From Astropecten irregularis (Eukaryota > Echinodermata > Asteroidea > Paxillosida > Astropectinidae): DNA of 64,000 nt. The stretch spans positions 16,150,932-16,214,931 of the forward strand of contig OZ020254.1 in NCBI GenBank assembly GCA_963971285.1, read 5' to 3'. Position 1 is the first letter of the stretch. Each line of letters opens with the position of its first letter. The notes below the pieces were generated by a model. It did no database searches. It was not told the DNA's origin and worked only from the letters and a program-made list of their open reading frames with translations. The position numbers were made by a program, and so were the translations under genes. This document shows, one piece after another, positions 1 to 12,378 of this stretch.

Positions 1-444
1 AAGAGAAGAAAGAATTTACTTCAACAATTTCTCTGATCTTACAACATCAATAATAGACACTCTACTGCCTGTAGGAAACATCAAATTATTCTTAGAAACT
101 GCTGTATGGATGTGTCACAAATACGTCAAATCATACATAAATTTTTTTTTTTAAGGAACATAAGACCTTCACACTAACTTGGCAGAGTCAGCTGTGTTGC
201 TAAACAAAAGGACATTGCAAAAGCTTATCACCATCTTAATATTTAACGTTCGTTCAGTTTTGCAACCTTTTTTTTTTAAAAGAACTTGTTATGTCATAAT
301 ATCTTTTATTTGTATGTTTCCCTTTTTTCAGTCAGATGGTATGTCTTAAATTATGCTAGGATGAGTTGCAACATTAGGCTTGCCATTCCTGAGGTTACAA
401 AACTTGCATGTTATTGAAAACAAATCTCAAGCTGTCTTTCTTAC

Positions 445-510
445 TTGTTGCAGCAGACGCTCTGGGGCCAGAATTGCCAGGAAGGTTCTTTGCAGCCACT
501 GGATGGTTTT
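445..510 (-). CDS. 66-nt exon, copy B of a tandem exon duplication (SET/recombinase-like gene)
   Basis: Minus-strand exon with a good pyrimidine-rich acceptor ending CTTGCAG and a GTAAG donor. It is 66 nt long and phase 1 on both sides, so it can be skipped or repeated without changing frame. In the phase set by the upstream exons it reads NHPVAAKNLPGNSGPRASAATS after a split Glu codon, a hydrophilic low-complexity linker without stops. A near-identical exon with its flanking intron lies at 1,008-1,073. The gene must continue past the left edge because no stop or poly(A) signal was identified. Function of this segment is unknown. Confidence 0.6.
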
Positions 511-1007
511 CTGCAAGGAAGAAATAGAAAGCACATTACACAGTGCTATTTAAAGCACTCAAATGAAACCAAAATGCTTTGGAGCCATCCATAAACTACG
601 TACGCATGAAGGGTTGAGAGGTGGGGGAGGTGGTTTCAGGCCAGTGCATACCATACGCAAATTAAACATTTGCATATCATCATATGACGTGCTACACAAT
701 AAAAAAATAGAATCCAGTATTGCAGCATGTATATGTGGAGTGAGAACAAAGGCCTGCAGAAGTGTTTCACATGTAGTTCATAATACTGCATCATTCCACC
801 CCTCCCCGTTTTTTGTCGGTTGATGGTTAATGAATCTTCATCATACACTTTCCCATGCATAGAACCTTTTTTTGTGAATTGCAAAACGATTTATTAAACA
901 CAGTATACTCCATCCTCTGTTAGTAGTAAACCGCAGCATTACTCATGACAAAGACAGGCCACACGTTTTTGTCTGAAAAAGGGGGCATTTAAAGTTGTCT
1001 TTCTTAC

Positions 1008-1073
1008 TTGTTGCAGCAGACGTTCTGGGGCCAGAATTGCCAGGAATGTTCTTTGCAGCCACTGGATGGTTTT
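1008..1073 (-). CDS. 66-nt exon, copy A of a tandem exon duplication (SET/recombinase-like gene)
   Basis: Duplicate of the exon at 445-510, with acceptor CTTACAG and donor GTAAG. It differs in two amino acids (Leu to Ile, Ala to Thr). The similarity runs about 145 bp, from 992 to 1,136, so it covers intron sequence on both sides and is a genomic tandem duplication of an exon with 563-bp spacing. The phase (2 nt at the start, 1 nt at the end) joins correctly to the 42-nt exon at 2,100-2,141. The two copies could be included together or used as alternatives. Confidence 0.6.
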
Positions 1074-1789
1074 CTGTAAGGAAGAAATAGAAAGCACATT
1101 ACACAGTGCTATTTAAAGCCCTCAAATGAAACCAAACAATATGCCCAGCGCTGGATTTCACCAAACGCTAAGACTAATCTTAAGATGAGTTGTCAGTTTC
1201 ACCATTGTGATTTGTATTGTGACATCACACTTTGCATATCAATTAGGATTAATTCACACTTGAGATCAGTCTTGGTGCGTCATGAAATCTGCCCCTGATG
1301 TGTGAAAGATACTGGCATGGGAACAGTACACTTCAATATTTACAAGGAGTTTTGGTATTCAGCCAACATTAAACATTTTTATCTCAACTCTTATCTACCA
1401 TTATCCAGTTAATGATAGTTTCAAATTATAGAACACCAAAAGTGCACAATGCTGATCATCATCTCATGTGGGCATTGGTGGACAATGACTTGCAATAATT
1501 ATATGGCATCAAGCACACAGTTTGGTTCTATCTGGGTCGCAGTAGTTTGTTCCACATGCTATACTACTGCACAAAAAAACTAGGGGTTGATTTCACAAAA
1601 CCCTGCGATCTATAGTAATTCATCTTATGAAGGATAACCCATTGTAGGGGGCCTATCCTATTTAGGGCTGCAATGCATCATAATGTCCTACGATTGACTG
1701 TAATTAAGTTATAGTGCAAGCAATATAATACTGCACTCCAAACAAAACCAACTGTATGCTTGATGAGCTAGGTACTTGTCAGATAACAT

Positions 1790-2000
1790 TACATTTTTTT
1801 CTGCCTGGAATGCTGATTTTATCCAGAAAAGAGTAGAACCAATTGACAAAAAAACATGTTTATCTTTAAAAAAATCAAAGATCCTGTGAACAGATTTTAA
1901 AATACTGTGGGCAGTTTCACTGTTTTCTCAAAAAGTGGGCACTGCAATTTTGCCCATGAATCAGCATTTCTTTGACAAAAAACAAAGTATGAAATTACCT
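1790..2000 (+). repeat. Dispersed repeat family R1, copy
   Basis: Similar to 30,320-30,560, 49,380-49,640 and, in reverse, 54,820-55,010. Shared landmarks are a motif like TTTCTGCCTGRAATG, a run of A-rich sequence, and TTCACTGTTTTCTCAAAAAGTGGGCAC split over two short blocks. No protein is encoded. It sits in an intron of the SET/recombinase-like gene. Confidence 0.5.
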
Positions 2001-2099
2001 TTAAATGACAATGATCTCCATACAATGGGGGTGTTACATACAGTAAAGAACCAGTACTTTTTGTCAAGAATAAAAACTATTAATTTTCTAAATGCTTAC

Positions 2100-2141
2100 C
2101 TTTATCATCTGCTTGCTGATCTTCATCATCAGAACATGGTT
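2100..2141 (-). CDS. 42-nt acidic exon of the SET/recombinase-like gene
   Basis: Minus-strand exon with acceptor TTTATTTACAG and donor GTAAGC. It is phase 1 on both sides and reads PCSDDEDQQADDK between split codons, with no stop in that frame. The leading AA completes a Glu codon with the final G of the exon ending at 3,149, and its last G completes a Glu codon with the next exon. This phase agreement is the main support. It is an acidic linker of unknown role. Confidence 0.6.
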
Positions 2142-2549
2142 CTGTAAATAAAACAAGATACATTTTAATTTATAAGACATTCATGGTTTAAACTAGAATG
2201 CACTCAGACAGCAAACCTCTGCCCAAGCACGTTGTGTCTTGGTTTTTCCATATCATAATGTAGGGACAAAATCACATCCGAGGATCAGATATATATACAT
2301 TTGTACAGAGAATCACAGGGCGGCTAAGTTATTTATGTAGAGTAGGACATCTAACAGCTGCTATGGGTCATTGGACAATACTGTGTACACAGGAAGTACA
2401 AGAGGGGCTGACCTGACGACAGTTACATGTTCTACGTACCATAAATAATGGAGGTGCTCTGTGAGTGACTGTTATAAATGATCCTTGGATGTGATTTTGT
2501 CACCACATACATGCAACCTGGCCAGGCACGACAGGATTGGTAACATGCA

Positions 2550-2770
2550 TGCGTCCAAACAGAAATGTTCACAGATTTACATATACCAGTAACTTTCAGG
2601 GTATGAAGACGGTGCTGGTAGAAACATACCGTTACAATTTTTCCAGCTGCATTGATCCAGAAATTTGTAAAATAACAACAAGTTTTGATCTCCCTGATAT
2701 TGATACCGTGAGTGTTTTCTACTGTTTTCTACAATTTCGGATGATGATATGAACTGAAATTTCACTACGG
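2550..2770 (+). repeat. Dispersed repeat family R1, other part
   Basis: Shares the block CAAACAGAAATGTTCACAG, a 'GGGTATGaAGAyGGTGsTGGTAGAAACATACCGTTA' type core and a TGATCCAGAAATT motif with 49,385-49,500. A weaker match lies at 39,120-39,190 and a reverse one at 54,900-55,010. No open frame is conserved between copies. Confidence 0.5.
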
Positions 2771-3148
2771 GTTTGTTGTTATTCTATGAAAATCATATTA
2801 TAAACAGTCTGCAGCTGTTCTGTCACCTTTACCAATCCTATTATGCATTTAAATTAATTTCATATTTTGTAAACCCTCACCCCACTCTGGTGCTTTATTT
2901 AATAATGGAAGAGGCCATGTGGTACTAGTGCAAAACTCCTTACGGGGAAATTGTTGTGCATGTGGCACATAGCATGCAGTGGTAGTGTGATCAAAAGTTT
3001 CTGTAAGTAAGCTTGTGAGTAAAAGGTTCTTGAGAAAAAGGAATGGATAAACTGTCTCAGGTAGTTATGAGTGATGTTGAATTGTTTCTTTCAATTATCT
3101 GGTGGCTCAATGCATGTATGGAACAATTGGAATGAACAAAATACTTGC

Positions 3149-5083
3149 CCTCAAGATTGACGTTAATGTCGTCTAGATTCTTTCCTGCAAAGCTGTTGAC
3201 CTCCCCCTTCTCAAGAAGCATCAGAATCTTTGCAACCTTTGCTGTCTGCAAGGTGTTTTCTGGTAGGCGATAGTACTCCCTGTGCACACGAATGTCATGG
3301 CCCATGAATGTTGCCAGTACATCCAGTTCATTATCCTTGAGACAGAGAAGTTGAGACAGGGTTGCCACATGCTTGCGAAGTTTGGTCGAAGTTACATATT
3401 CAGGGTGTTCTGCTCCAGACTTCACGACAAAAGTCTTGATGCTATCACAGCCACGATATGACGTTGAACATCCCGGCCTTGCAAACAGATACGGATTGCT
3501 TGGAAAACCCCAACAGCATCTCTCTTTGAGATAAGGAGTGTGATGCTTTGGACCATGGAAGCAGACAACAGGATTGGGACTTTTCGTCCCCGCTTTCCTC
3601 GGATTTCAACACGAGACAATTTGGTGCAAAGTCTTTGCTCCCACTGGGAGAGGCCCTGCATGACATCATCATTTACATCATTGCTTGCCTTATGGAACTG
3701 CGCAATCTCCATTCGTTCCACCTCTCCACTCCTCCTCCGGTTGAATAAGATCAGCTGGACAAGAATTGCCTTTGCAAGCATTGTATAGTCACTCTTCTGG
3801 GTTGTTTCTTGAAGTGCCTTCATCTTGTCTTGGATTGTATGTGAGACATACTGATGAACCTTCGCTACGTCATTTGACACAGGTAACATGCTTGGCTTGT
3901 TCCATTTCCTTTCATACAGCGTAGTCAGTGCGCCTTTGGATACCTTTGGTGACCAGCAAATTTTGCAGAGTTCTGCAAAGTTCTCAGCCTGCTTTTGGAG
4001 TTCTTCATCTCCCTCTTTTATTGCATCTGCCTTCACAATAAGAGCACATTTACCAAGTAAATGACCTAATTTCAGTGCCAGAGAAGGAGTTGCGTATCTT
4101 CCGGTTACAACATCAAGCCTAGCCACGTCATTCACAGCTTCTACTACATCGTCAAAAAACCTTGGATTGATGCAGTCTTTGAATGTGCTGATAGAGGGAT
4201 TCTTCTCCCTTGCTTTCATCAGAAGACGACCAACTTCCCTCATCTTCTGACTGACATGTTGATACTGGTTCTTGGCATGTTCTGCTTTCCCCAGAATGTG
4301 CATGCCAAGTTTGATTATCAGATCATCATTTCTTGCTGCTAGGCTTACACCATCTGGCGTCATGTGAGAGATGACCTTATCTTTGAAGGCATCAGAAACA
4401 GAAGTAGACATTGGCAACAACAAAGCAGACTGAGCTTTCAATGATTTACCAAGAGACTTTCCTTCAGTGTTCATTTTACAAGTCTTCTGATGTTTCCAAA
4501 GATCAGTTGCAATGAAGTACCCAAAACATCGACTACAGGGAAGATAGGCACTGGCTGGTGTCTCATAGGTGGGGCGTTTGTATGGAATGAGTATGCCTTC
4601 TTGCTTTGTGAGAACATCAACATTATGGGCATGATTTCCCTTATTCCTCAGTAACTCAAGATGATTTTTTCTTTGTTGTGACTTCAAAGGGAAGCTGAGG
4701 GCTTTAACTACTTCTGGCTCTTCTGCATGATGGCCCTCTAAATGCCTTGGAAGTTTGGGGGTTGTCTCCATACAGAAAACACAGTACTGCCATTTGTCCC
4801 ATTTTCTGCCTTCTTGGTTGTTGGTTGTCAAAACCCTAATCTTGGATGATGATGAAACAGAATCATCTTGTAGTGACTCTTCTGCAACTTCTGAAGACAA
4901 ATCATCCAGTTTGCCTGGAGACTGAATATGTTGAGCACTGTGATTAGAGGCCACTCTTTTTGGAAGGGGGATAATATCTGAATCATCCGTATCACTAGAT
5001 TCTTCAATCATGTCAGCTTGGTAGGTAGGGTCATCGCAAGAATCGTCTGATTCGCAGTCGCTAAAACTGATGGTAGAAGAGAC
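3149..5083 (-). CDS. Large exon: acidic linker, Cys/His motifs and tyrosine-recombinase-like domain
   Basis: The exon opens after a pyrimidine-rich acceptor (TTTTTATGTGCACTAG) at 5,084, about 70 nt before the first Met. It encodes an acidic stretch (CESDDSCDDPTY), a WxYCVFC...H...H motif, a CSRCFGYF...H...C motif, then a helical region and a tyrosine-recombinase-like fold: box I around RRRSGEVERM, box II around KLRKHVATL, and the GHDIRVHREYY segment carrying the candidate nucleophilic Tyr. The usual box II His (HxxR) is replaced. One reading-frame change near 3,498 (one base short) splits this exon into 529- and 122-codon frames; all else is intact, so sequencing error or a recent mutation are both possible. 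It ends phase 1 at an apparent GC-AG donor (GGGCAAGT). The domain resembles Crypton-type integrases; whether it is a host gene or a domesticated or broken transposon protein is undecided. Confidence 0.75.
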
Positions 5084-5089
5084 CTAGTG

Positions 5090-5510
5090 CACATAAAAAT
5101 TGTCAATGAAAACAAAATTAAAATGGAATTATTTCAAACACATTAGGAAATAAATTGAATATGGCATGATCATCATCTTGTTTATCATTCCTAAGGCCCT
5201 TGTCAATAGTTTTATCTTTTAGCAATGTGTAAAGAGACATTGAAAATGTTATTCACTCCCTCCAATGCAGTGTACATAACCAACTGAGCGAAAAGGAGAA
5301 AACAGAAACGTTTCTAATTGGGAGACAGCTAACCTCAACCAGAGCTAATGTGCTTCATGACCCCTGATGACAATTGGGTGACCATTGGCAAACATGTACA
5401 CCATAATATGAGGCTTGGTCCAAATGATAAAGTTTAACATGAATAGGACCAAGAGTTTTGAAGAAGCTTTCTTGTAATTTTGAAGAAAATGACCACTAGT
5501 GACTACGAGG
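5090..5510. other. Intron sequence left of the array, nothing recognised
   Basis: Sequence between the recombinase-like exon and the tandem array. I see no exon-like frame, repeat pair or structure here. Confidence 0.5.
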
Positions 5511-5822
5511 TAATCGTACTTCATCAGCAGCAGAAATGACACTGATGTGTCATTAACCATGTGTCACCATACAAGTGAGGATCTACAATCTACTACAATG
5601 TACTTCATTTTTGGCTGCAGATAACAGTCCATGACAAAGCACAAGCAATGCCAGCGAGACCAGAGGAGGTACCGGTAACAGCAGGAGAAATGACACTGCT
5701 CTTCCACCAATCTTGTGTCACAATACAAGTCAGGATCTTCACAATTTGTTTCAAATTATACGTCTCATTTCAAAGTTTCAGAGCAATTAACAACGTAAAG
5801 CAAGGATACAGATGACACTTAC

Positions 5823-5876
5823 CGGTACCTCCTCTGGTCTCGCTGGCATTGATTCTGCTTTGTCTTGGACTGTTAT
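5823..5876 (-). CDS. 54-nt mini-exon, copy 18 (last before the recombinase-like exon)
   Basis: Acceptor GTGGCATTAG and donor GTAAGTG bracket exactly 54 nt (phase 0) reading ITVQDKAESMPARPEEVP. The SET exon ends in phase 0 and the exon starting at 5,083 begins in phase 0, so the mini-exon can be spliced between them in frame. An inverted copy lies at 5,621-5,674. Confidence 0.6.
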
Positions 5877-6891
5877 CTAATGCCACAAATGAAAATTTCC
5901 AATTCAAAAACAAAGAGAATTACATTACGAACTAAACAATTCATCTCAAAGAATAACTGCTGTCATTGAACCTGTTTTACACTTCAAGTGAGGCTATACA
6001 TTATTCAGCTGAAGAAATGACACTGCTCTATCACTAATCATGTGTCACCATACAAGTGAGGATCTACAATCTACTTCATTCAGCAGCAGAAATGACACTG
6101 CTCTGTCACTAATCATGTGTCACCATACAAGTGAGGATCTAAAATGTACTTTATTCAGCAGCAGAAATAACATTGCTCTGTCACTAATCATGTGTCACCA
6201 TACAAGTGAGGATCTACAATCTACTTCATTCAGCAGCAGAAATGACACTGCTCTGTCACTAATCATGTGTCAAAATACAAGTAAGGATCTACAATCTACT
6301 TCATTCAGCAGCAAAAATGACACTGATGTGTCACTAATCATGTGTCACCATACAAGTGAGGATCTACAATCTACTTCATTCAGCAGCAGAAATGACACTG
6401 ATGTGTCACTAATCATGTGTCACCATACAAGTGAGGATCTACAATCTACTTCATTCAGTGGCAGAAATGGCATTGCTCTGTCACTAATCATGTGTCACCA
6501 TACAAGTGAGGATCTACAATGTACTTCATCAGCAGCAGAAATGACACTGCTCTGTCACTAATCATGTGTCACCATACAAGTGAGGATCTACAATGTACTT
6601 CATCAGCAGCAGAAATGACACTGCTCTGTCACTAATCATGTGTCACCATACAAGTGAGGATCTACAATGTACTTCATTTTTGGCTGCAGATAACAGTCCA
6701 TGACAAAGCACAAGCAATGCCAGCGAGACCAGAGGAGGTACCGGTAACAGCAGGAGAAATGACACTGCTCTTTCACCAATCTTGTGTCACAATACAAGTC
6801 AGGATCTTCACAATTTGTTTCAAATTATGCGTCTCATTTCAAAGTTTCAGAGCAATGAACAACGTAAAGCAAGGATACAGATGACACTTAC

Positions 6892-6945
6892 CGGTACCTC
6901 CTCTGGTCTCGCTGGCATTGATTCTGCTTTGTCTTGGACTGTTAT
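6892..6945 (-). CDS. 54-nt mini-exon, copy 17
   Basis: Same splice sites, phase and peptide as the consensus copy at 5,823. Inverted partner at 6,690-6,743. Confidence 0.6.
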
Positions 6946-7510
6946 CTAATGCCACAAATGAAAATTTCCAATTCAAAAACAAAGAGAATTACATTACGAA
7001 CTAAACAATTCATCTCAAAGAATAACTGCTGTCATTGAACCTGTTTTACACTTCAAGTGAGGCTATACATTATTCAGCTGAAGAAATGACACTGCTCTAT
7101 CACTAATCATGTGTCACCATACAAGTGAGGATCTACAATGTACTTCATCAGCAGCAGAAATGACACTGCTCTGTCACTAATCATGTGTCACCATACAAGT
7201 GAGGATCTACAATGTACTTCATCAGCAGCAGAAATGACACTGCTCTGTCACTAATCATGTGTCACCATACAAGTGAGGATCTACAATGTACTTCATTTTT
7301 GGCTGCAGATAACAGTCCATGACAAAGCACAAGCAATGCCAGCGAGACCAGAGGAGGTACCGGTAACAGCAGGAGAAATGACACTGCTCTTTCACCAATC
7401 TTGTGTCACAATACAAGTCAGGATCTTCACAATTTGTTTCAAATTATACGTCTCATTTCAAAGTTTCAGAGCAATGAACAACGTAAAGCAAGGATACAGA
7501 TGACACTTAC

Positions 7511-7564
7511 CGGTACCTCCTCTGGTCTCGCTGGCATTGATTCTGCTTTGTCTTGGACTGTTAT
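7511..7564 (-). CDS. 54-nt mini-exon, copy 16
   Basis: Consensus peptide and splice sites. Inverted partner at 7,309-7,362. Confidence 0.6.
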
Positions 7565-8505
7565 CTAATGCCACAAATGAAAATTTCCAATTCAAAAACA
7601 AAGAGAATTACATTACGAACTAAACAATTCATCTCAAAGAATAACTGCTGTCATTGAACCTGTTTTACACTTCAAGTGAGGCTATACATTATTCAGCTGA
7701 AGAAATGACACTGCTCTATCACTAATCATGTGTCACCATACAAGTGAGGATCTACAATCTACTTCATTCAGCAGCAGAAATGACACTGCTCTGTCACTAA
7801 TCATGTGTCACCATACAAGTGAGGATCTAAAATGTACTTTATTCAGCAGCAGAAATAACATTGCTCTGTCACTAATCATGTGTCACCATACAAGTGAGGA
7901 TCTACAATCTACTTCATTCAGCAGCAGAAATGACACTGCTCTGTCACTAATCATGTGTCACCATACAAGTGAGGATCTACAATCTACTTCATTCAGCAGC
8001 AGAATTAACATTGCTCTGTCACTAATCATGTGTCACCATACAAGTGAGGATCTACAATCTACTTCATTCAGCAGCAGAAATGACACTGATGTGTCACTAA
8101 TCATGTGTCACCATACAAGTGAGGATCTACAATCTACTTCATTCAGTGGCAGAAATGGCATTGCTCTGTCACTAATCATGTGTCACCATACAAGTGAGGA
8201 TCTACAATGTACTTCATCAGCAGCAGAAATGACACTGCTCTGTCACTAATCATGTGTCACCATACAAGTGAGGATCTACAATGTACTTCATTTTTGGCTG
8301 CAGATAACAGTCCATGACAAAGCACAAGCAATGCCAGCGAGACCAGAGGAGGTACCGGTAACAGCAGGAGAAATGACACTGCTCTTTCACCAATCTTGTG
8401 TCACAATACAAGTCAGGATCTTCACAATTTGTTTCAAATTATACGTCTCATTTCAAAGTTTCAGAGCAATGAACAACGTAAAGCAAGGATACAGATGACA
8501 CTTAC

Positions 8506-8559
8506 CGGTACCTCCTCTGGTCTCGCTGGCATTGAGTCTGCTTTGTCTTGGACTGTTAT
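8506..8559 (-). CDS. 54-nt mini-exon, copy 15
   Basis: Intact splice sites and frame. One amino-acid change from consensus, Glu8 to Asp. Inverted partner at 8,304-8,357. Confidence 0.6.
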
Positions 8560-9574
8560 CTAATGCCACAAATGAAAATTTCCAATTCAAAAACAAAGAG
8601 AATTACATTACGAACTAAACAATTCATCTCAAAGAATAACTGCTGTCATTGAACCTGTTTTACACTTCAAGTGAGGCTATACATTATTCAGCTGAAGAAA
8701 TGACACTGCTCTATCACTAATCATGTGTCACCATACAAGTGAGGATCTACAATCTACTTCATTCAGCAGCAGAAATGACACTGCTCTGTCACTAATCATG
8801 TGTCACCATACAAGTGAGGATCTAAAATGTACTTCATTCAGCAGCAGAAATAACATTGCTCTGTCACTAATCATGTGTCACCATACAAGTGAGGATCTAC
8901 AATCTACTTCATTCAGCAGCAGAAATGGCATTGCTCTGTCACTAATCATGTGTCACCATACAAGTAAGGATCTACAATCTACTTCATTCAGCAGCAAAAA
9001 TGACACTGATGTGTCACTAATCATGTGTCACCATACAAGTGAGGATCTACAATCTACTTCATTCAGCAGCAGAAATGACACTGCTCTGTCACTAATCATG
9101 TGTCACCATACAAGTGAGGATCTACAATGTACTTCATTCAGCAGCAGAAATGGCACTGCTCTGTCACTAATCATGTGTCACCATACAAGTGAGGATCTAC
9201 AATGTACTTCATCAGCAGCAGAAATGACACTGCTCTGTCACTAATCATGTGTCACCATACAAGTGAGGATCTACAATGTACTTCATCAGCAGCAGAAATG
9301 ACACTGCTCTGTCACTAATCATGTGTCACCATACAAGTGAGGATCTACAATGTACTTCATTTTTGGCTGCAGATAACAGTCCATGACAAAGCACAAGCAA
9401 TGCCAGCGAGACCAGAGGAGGTACCGGTAACAGCAGGAGAAATGACACTGCTCTTTCACCAATCTTGTGTCACAATACAAGTCAGGATCTTCACAATTTG
9501 TTTCAAATTATACGTCTCATTTCAAAGTTTCAGAGCAATTAACAACGTAAAGCAAGGATACAGATGACACTTAC

Positions 9575-9628
9575 CGGTACCTCCTCTGGTCTCGCTGGCA
9601 TTGATTCTGCTTTGTCTTGGACTGTTAT
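9575..9628 (-). CDS. 54-nt mini-exon, copy 14
   Basis: Consensus peptide and splice sites. Inverted partner at 9,373-9,426. Counterpart of copy 9 in the 4.36-kb duplication. Confidence 0.6.
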
Positions 9629-10493
9629 CTAATGCCACAAATGAAAATTTCCAATTCAAAAACAAAGAGAATTACATTACGAACTAAACAATTCATCTCA
9701 AAGAATAACTGCTGTCATTGAACCTGTTTTACACTTCAAGTGAGGCTATACATTATTCAGCTGAAGAAATGACACTGCTCTATCACTAATCATGTGTCAC
9801 CATACAAGTGAGGATCTAAAATGTACTTCATTCAGCAGCAGAAATAACATTGCTCTGTCACTAATCATGTGTCACCATACAAGTAAGGATCTACAATCTA
9901 CTTCATTCAGCAGCAAAAATGACACTGATGTGTCACTAATCATGTGTCACCATACAAGTGAGGATCTACAATCTACTTCATTCAGCAGCAGAAATGACAC
10001 TGATGTGTCACTAATCATGTGTCACCATACAAGTGAGGATCTACAATGTACTTCATTCAGCAGCAGAAATGGCACTGCTCTGTCACTAATCATGTGTCAC
10101 CATACAAGTGAGGATCTACAATGTACTTCATCAGCAGCAGAAATGACACTGCTCTGTCACTAATCATGTGTCACCATACAAGTGAGGATCTACAATGTAC
10201 TTCATCAGCAGCAGAAATGACACTGCTCTGTCACTAATCATGTGTCACCATACAAGTGAGGATCTACAATGTACTTCATTTTTGGCTGCAGATAACAGTC
10301 CATGACAAAGCACAAGCAATGCCAGCGAGACCAGAGGAGGTACCGGTAACAGCAGGAGAAATGACACTGCTCTTTCACCAATCTTGTGTCACAATACAAG
10401 TCAGGATCTTCACAATTTGTTTCAAATTATACGTCTCATTTCAAAGTTTCAGAGCAATTAACAACGTAAAGCAAGGATACAGATGACACTTAC

Positions 10494-10547
10494 CGGTACC
10501 TCCTCTGGTCTCGCTGGCATTGATTCTGCTTTGTCTTGGACTGTTAT
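10494..10547 (-). CDS. 54-nt mini-exon, copy 13
   Basis: Consensus peptide and splice sites. Inverted partner at 10,292-10,345. Counterpart of copy 8 in the 4.36-kb duplication. Confidence 0.6.
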
Positions 10548-11269
10548 CTAATGCCACAAATGAAAATTTCCAATTCAAAAACAAAGAGAATTACATTACG
10601 AACTAAACAATTCATCTCAAAGAATAACTGCTGTCATTGAACCTGTTTTACACTTCAAGTGAGGCTATACATTATTCAGCTGAAGAAATGACACTGCTCT
10701 ATCACTAATCATGTGTCACCATACAAGTGAGGATCTACAATCTACTTCATTCAGCAGCAGAAATGACACTGCTCTGTCACTAATCATGTGTCACCATACA
10801 AGTGAGGATCTAAAATGTACTTCATTCAGCAGCAGAAATAACATTGCTCTGTCACTAATCATGTGTCACCATACAAGTGAGGATCTACAATGTACTTCAT
10901 TCAGCAGCAGAAATGGCACTGCTCTGTCACTAATCATGTGTCACCATACAAGTGAGGATCAACAATGTACTTCATTCAGCAGCAGAAATGGCATTGCTCT
11001 GTCACTAATCATGTGTCACCATACAAGTGAGGATCTACAATCTACTTCATCAGCAGCAGAAATAACACTGGTCTGTCACTAATCATGTGTCACCATACAA
11101 GTGAGGATCTACAATGTACTTCAATCAGCAGCAGAAATGACACCGCTCTTTCACCAATCTTGTTTCTCAATACAAGTCAGGATCTTCACAATTTGTTTCA
11201 AATTATACGTCTCATTTCAAAGTTTCAGAGCAATTAACAACTTAAAGCAAGGATACAGATGACACTTAC

Positions 11270-11323
11270 CGGTACCTCCTCTGGTCTCGCTGGCATTGAT
11301 TCTGCGTTGTCTTGGACTGTTAT
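11270..11323 (-). CDS. 54-nt mini-exon, copy 12
   Basis: Intact splice sites and frame, with Lys6 to Asn. No inverted partner. Counterpart of copy 7 at 15,634, which has the same change. Confidence 0.6.
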
Positions 11324-12324
11324 CTAATGCCACAAATGAAAATTTCCAATTCAAAAACAAAGAGAATTACATTATGAACTAAACCATTCACCTAACAAAA
11401 TAACCTGAAGATAATGACGACCTAGTCCATTCAGCAGCAGAAATGGCATTGCTCTGTCACTAATCATGTGTCACCATACAAGTGAGGATCTACAATGTAC
11501 TTCATTCAGCAGCAGAAATAACACTGCTCTGTCACTAATCATGTGTCACCATACAAGTGAGGATCTACAATGTACTTCATTCAGCAGCAGAAATGACACT
11601 GCTCTGTCACTAATCATGTGTCACCATACAAGTGAGGATCTACAATGTACTTCATTCAGCAGCAGAAATGGCATTGCTCTGTCACTAATCATGTGTCACC
11701 ATACAAGTGAGGATCTACAATCTACTTCATTCAGCAGCAGAAATGGCATTGCTCTGTCACTAATCATGTGTCACCATACAAGTGAGGATCTACAATGTAC
11801 TTCGTTCAGCAGCAGAAATGGCATTGCTCTGTCACTAATCATGTGTCACCATACAAGTGAGGATCTACACTGTACTTCATTCAGCAGCAGAAATGACACT
11901 GCTCTGTCACTAATCATGTGTCACCATACAAGTGAGGATCTACAATGTACTTCATTCAGCAGCAGAAATGACACTGCTCTGTTACTAATCATGTGTCACC
12001 ATACAAGTGAGGATATACAATGTACATGTACTTCATTCAGCAGCAGAAATGACACTGATGTGTTACTTATCATGTGTCACCAACTCACCATACAAGTGAG
12101 GATCTACAATGTACATAATTCAGGAGCAGAAATGACACTGATGTGTCACCATACAAGTGAGGATCTACAATGTACTTCATCAGCAGCAGAAATGACACTG
12201 CTCTTTCACCAATCTTGTGTCACAATACAAGTCAGGATCTTCACAATTTGTTTCAAATTATACGTTTCATTTCAAAGTTTCAGACCAATTAACAACTTAA
12301 AGCAAGGATACAGATGACACTTAC

Positions 12325-12378
12325 CGGTACCTCCTCTGGTCTCGCTGGCATTGATTCTGCTTTGTCTTGGACTGTTTT
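12325..12378 (-). CDS. 54-nt mini-exon, copy 11
   Basis: Intact splice sites and frame, with Ile1 to Lys. No inverted partner. Counterpart of copy 6 at 16,689, same change. Confidence 0.6.
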
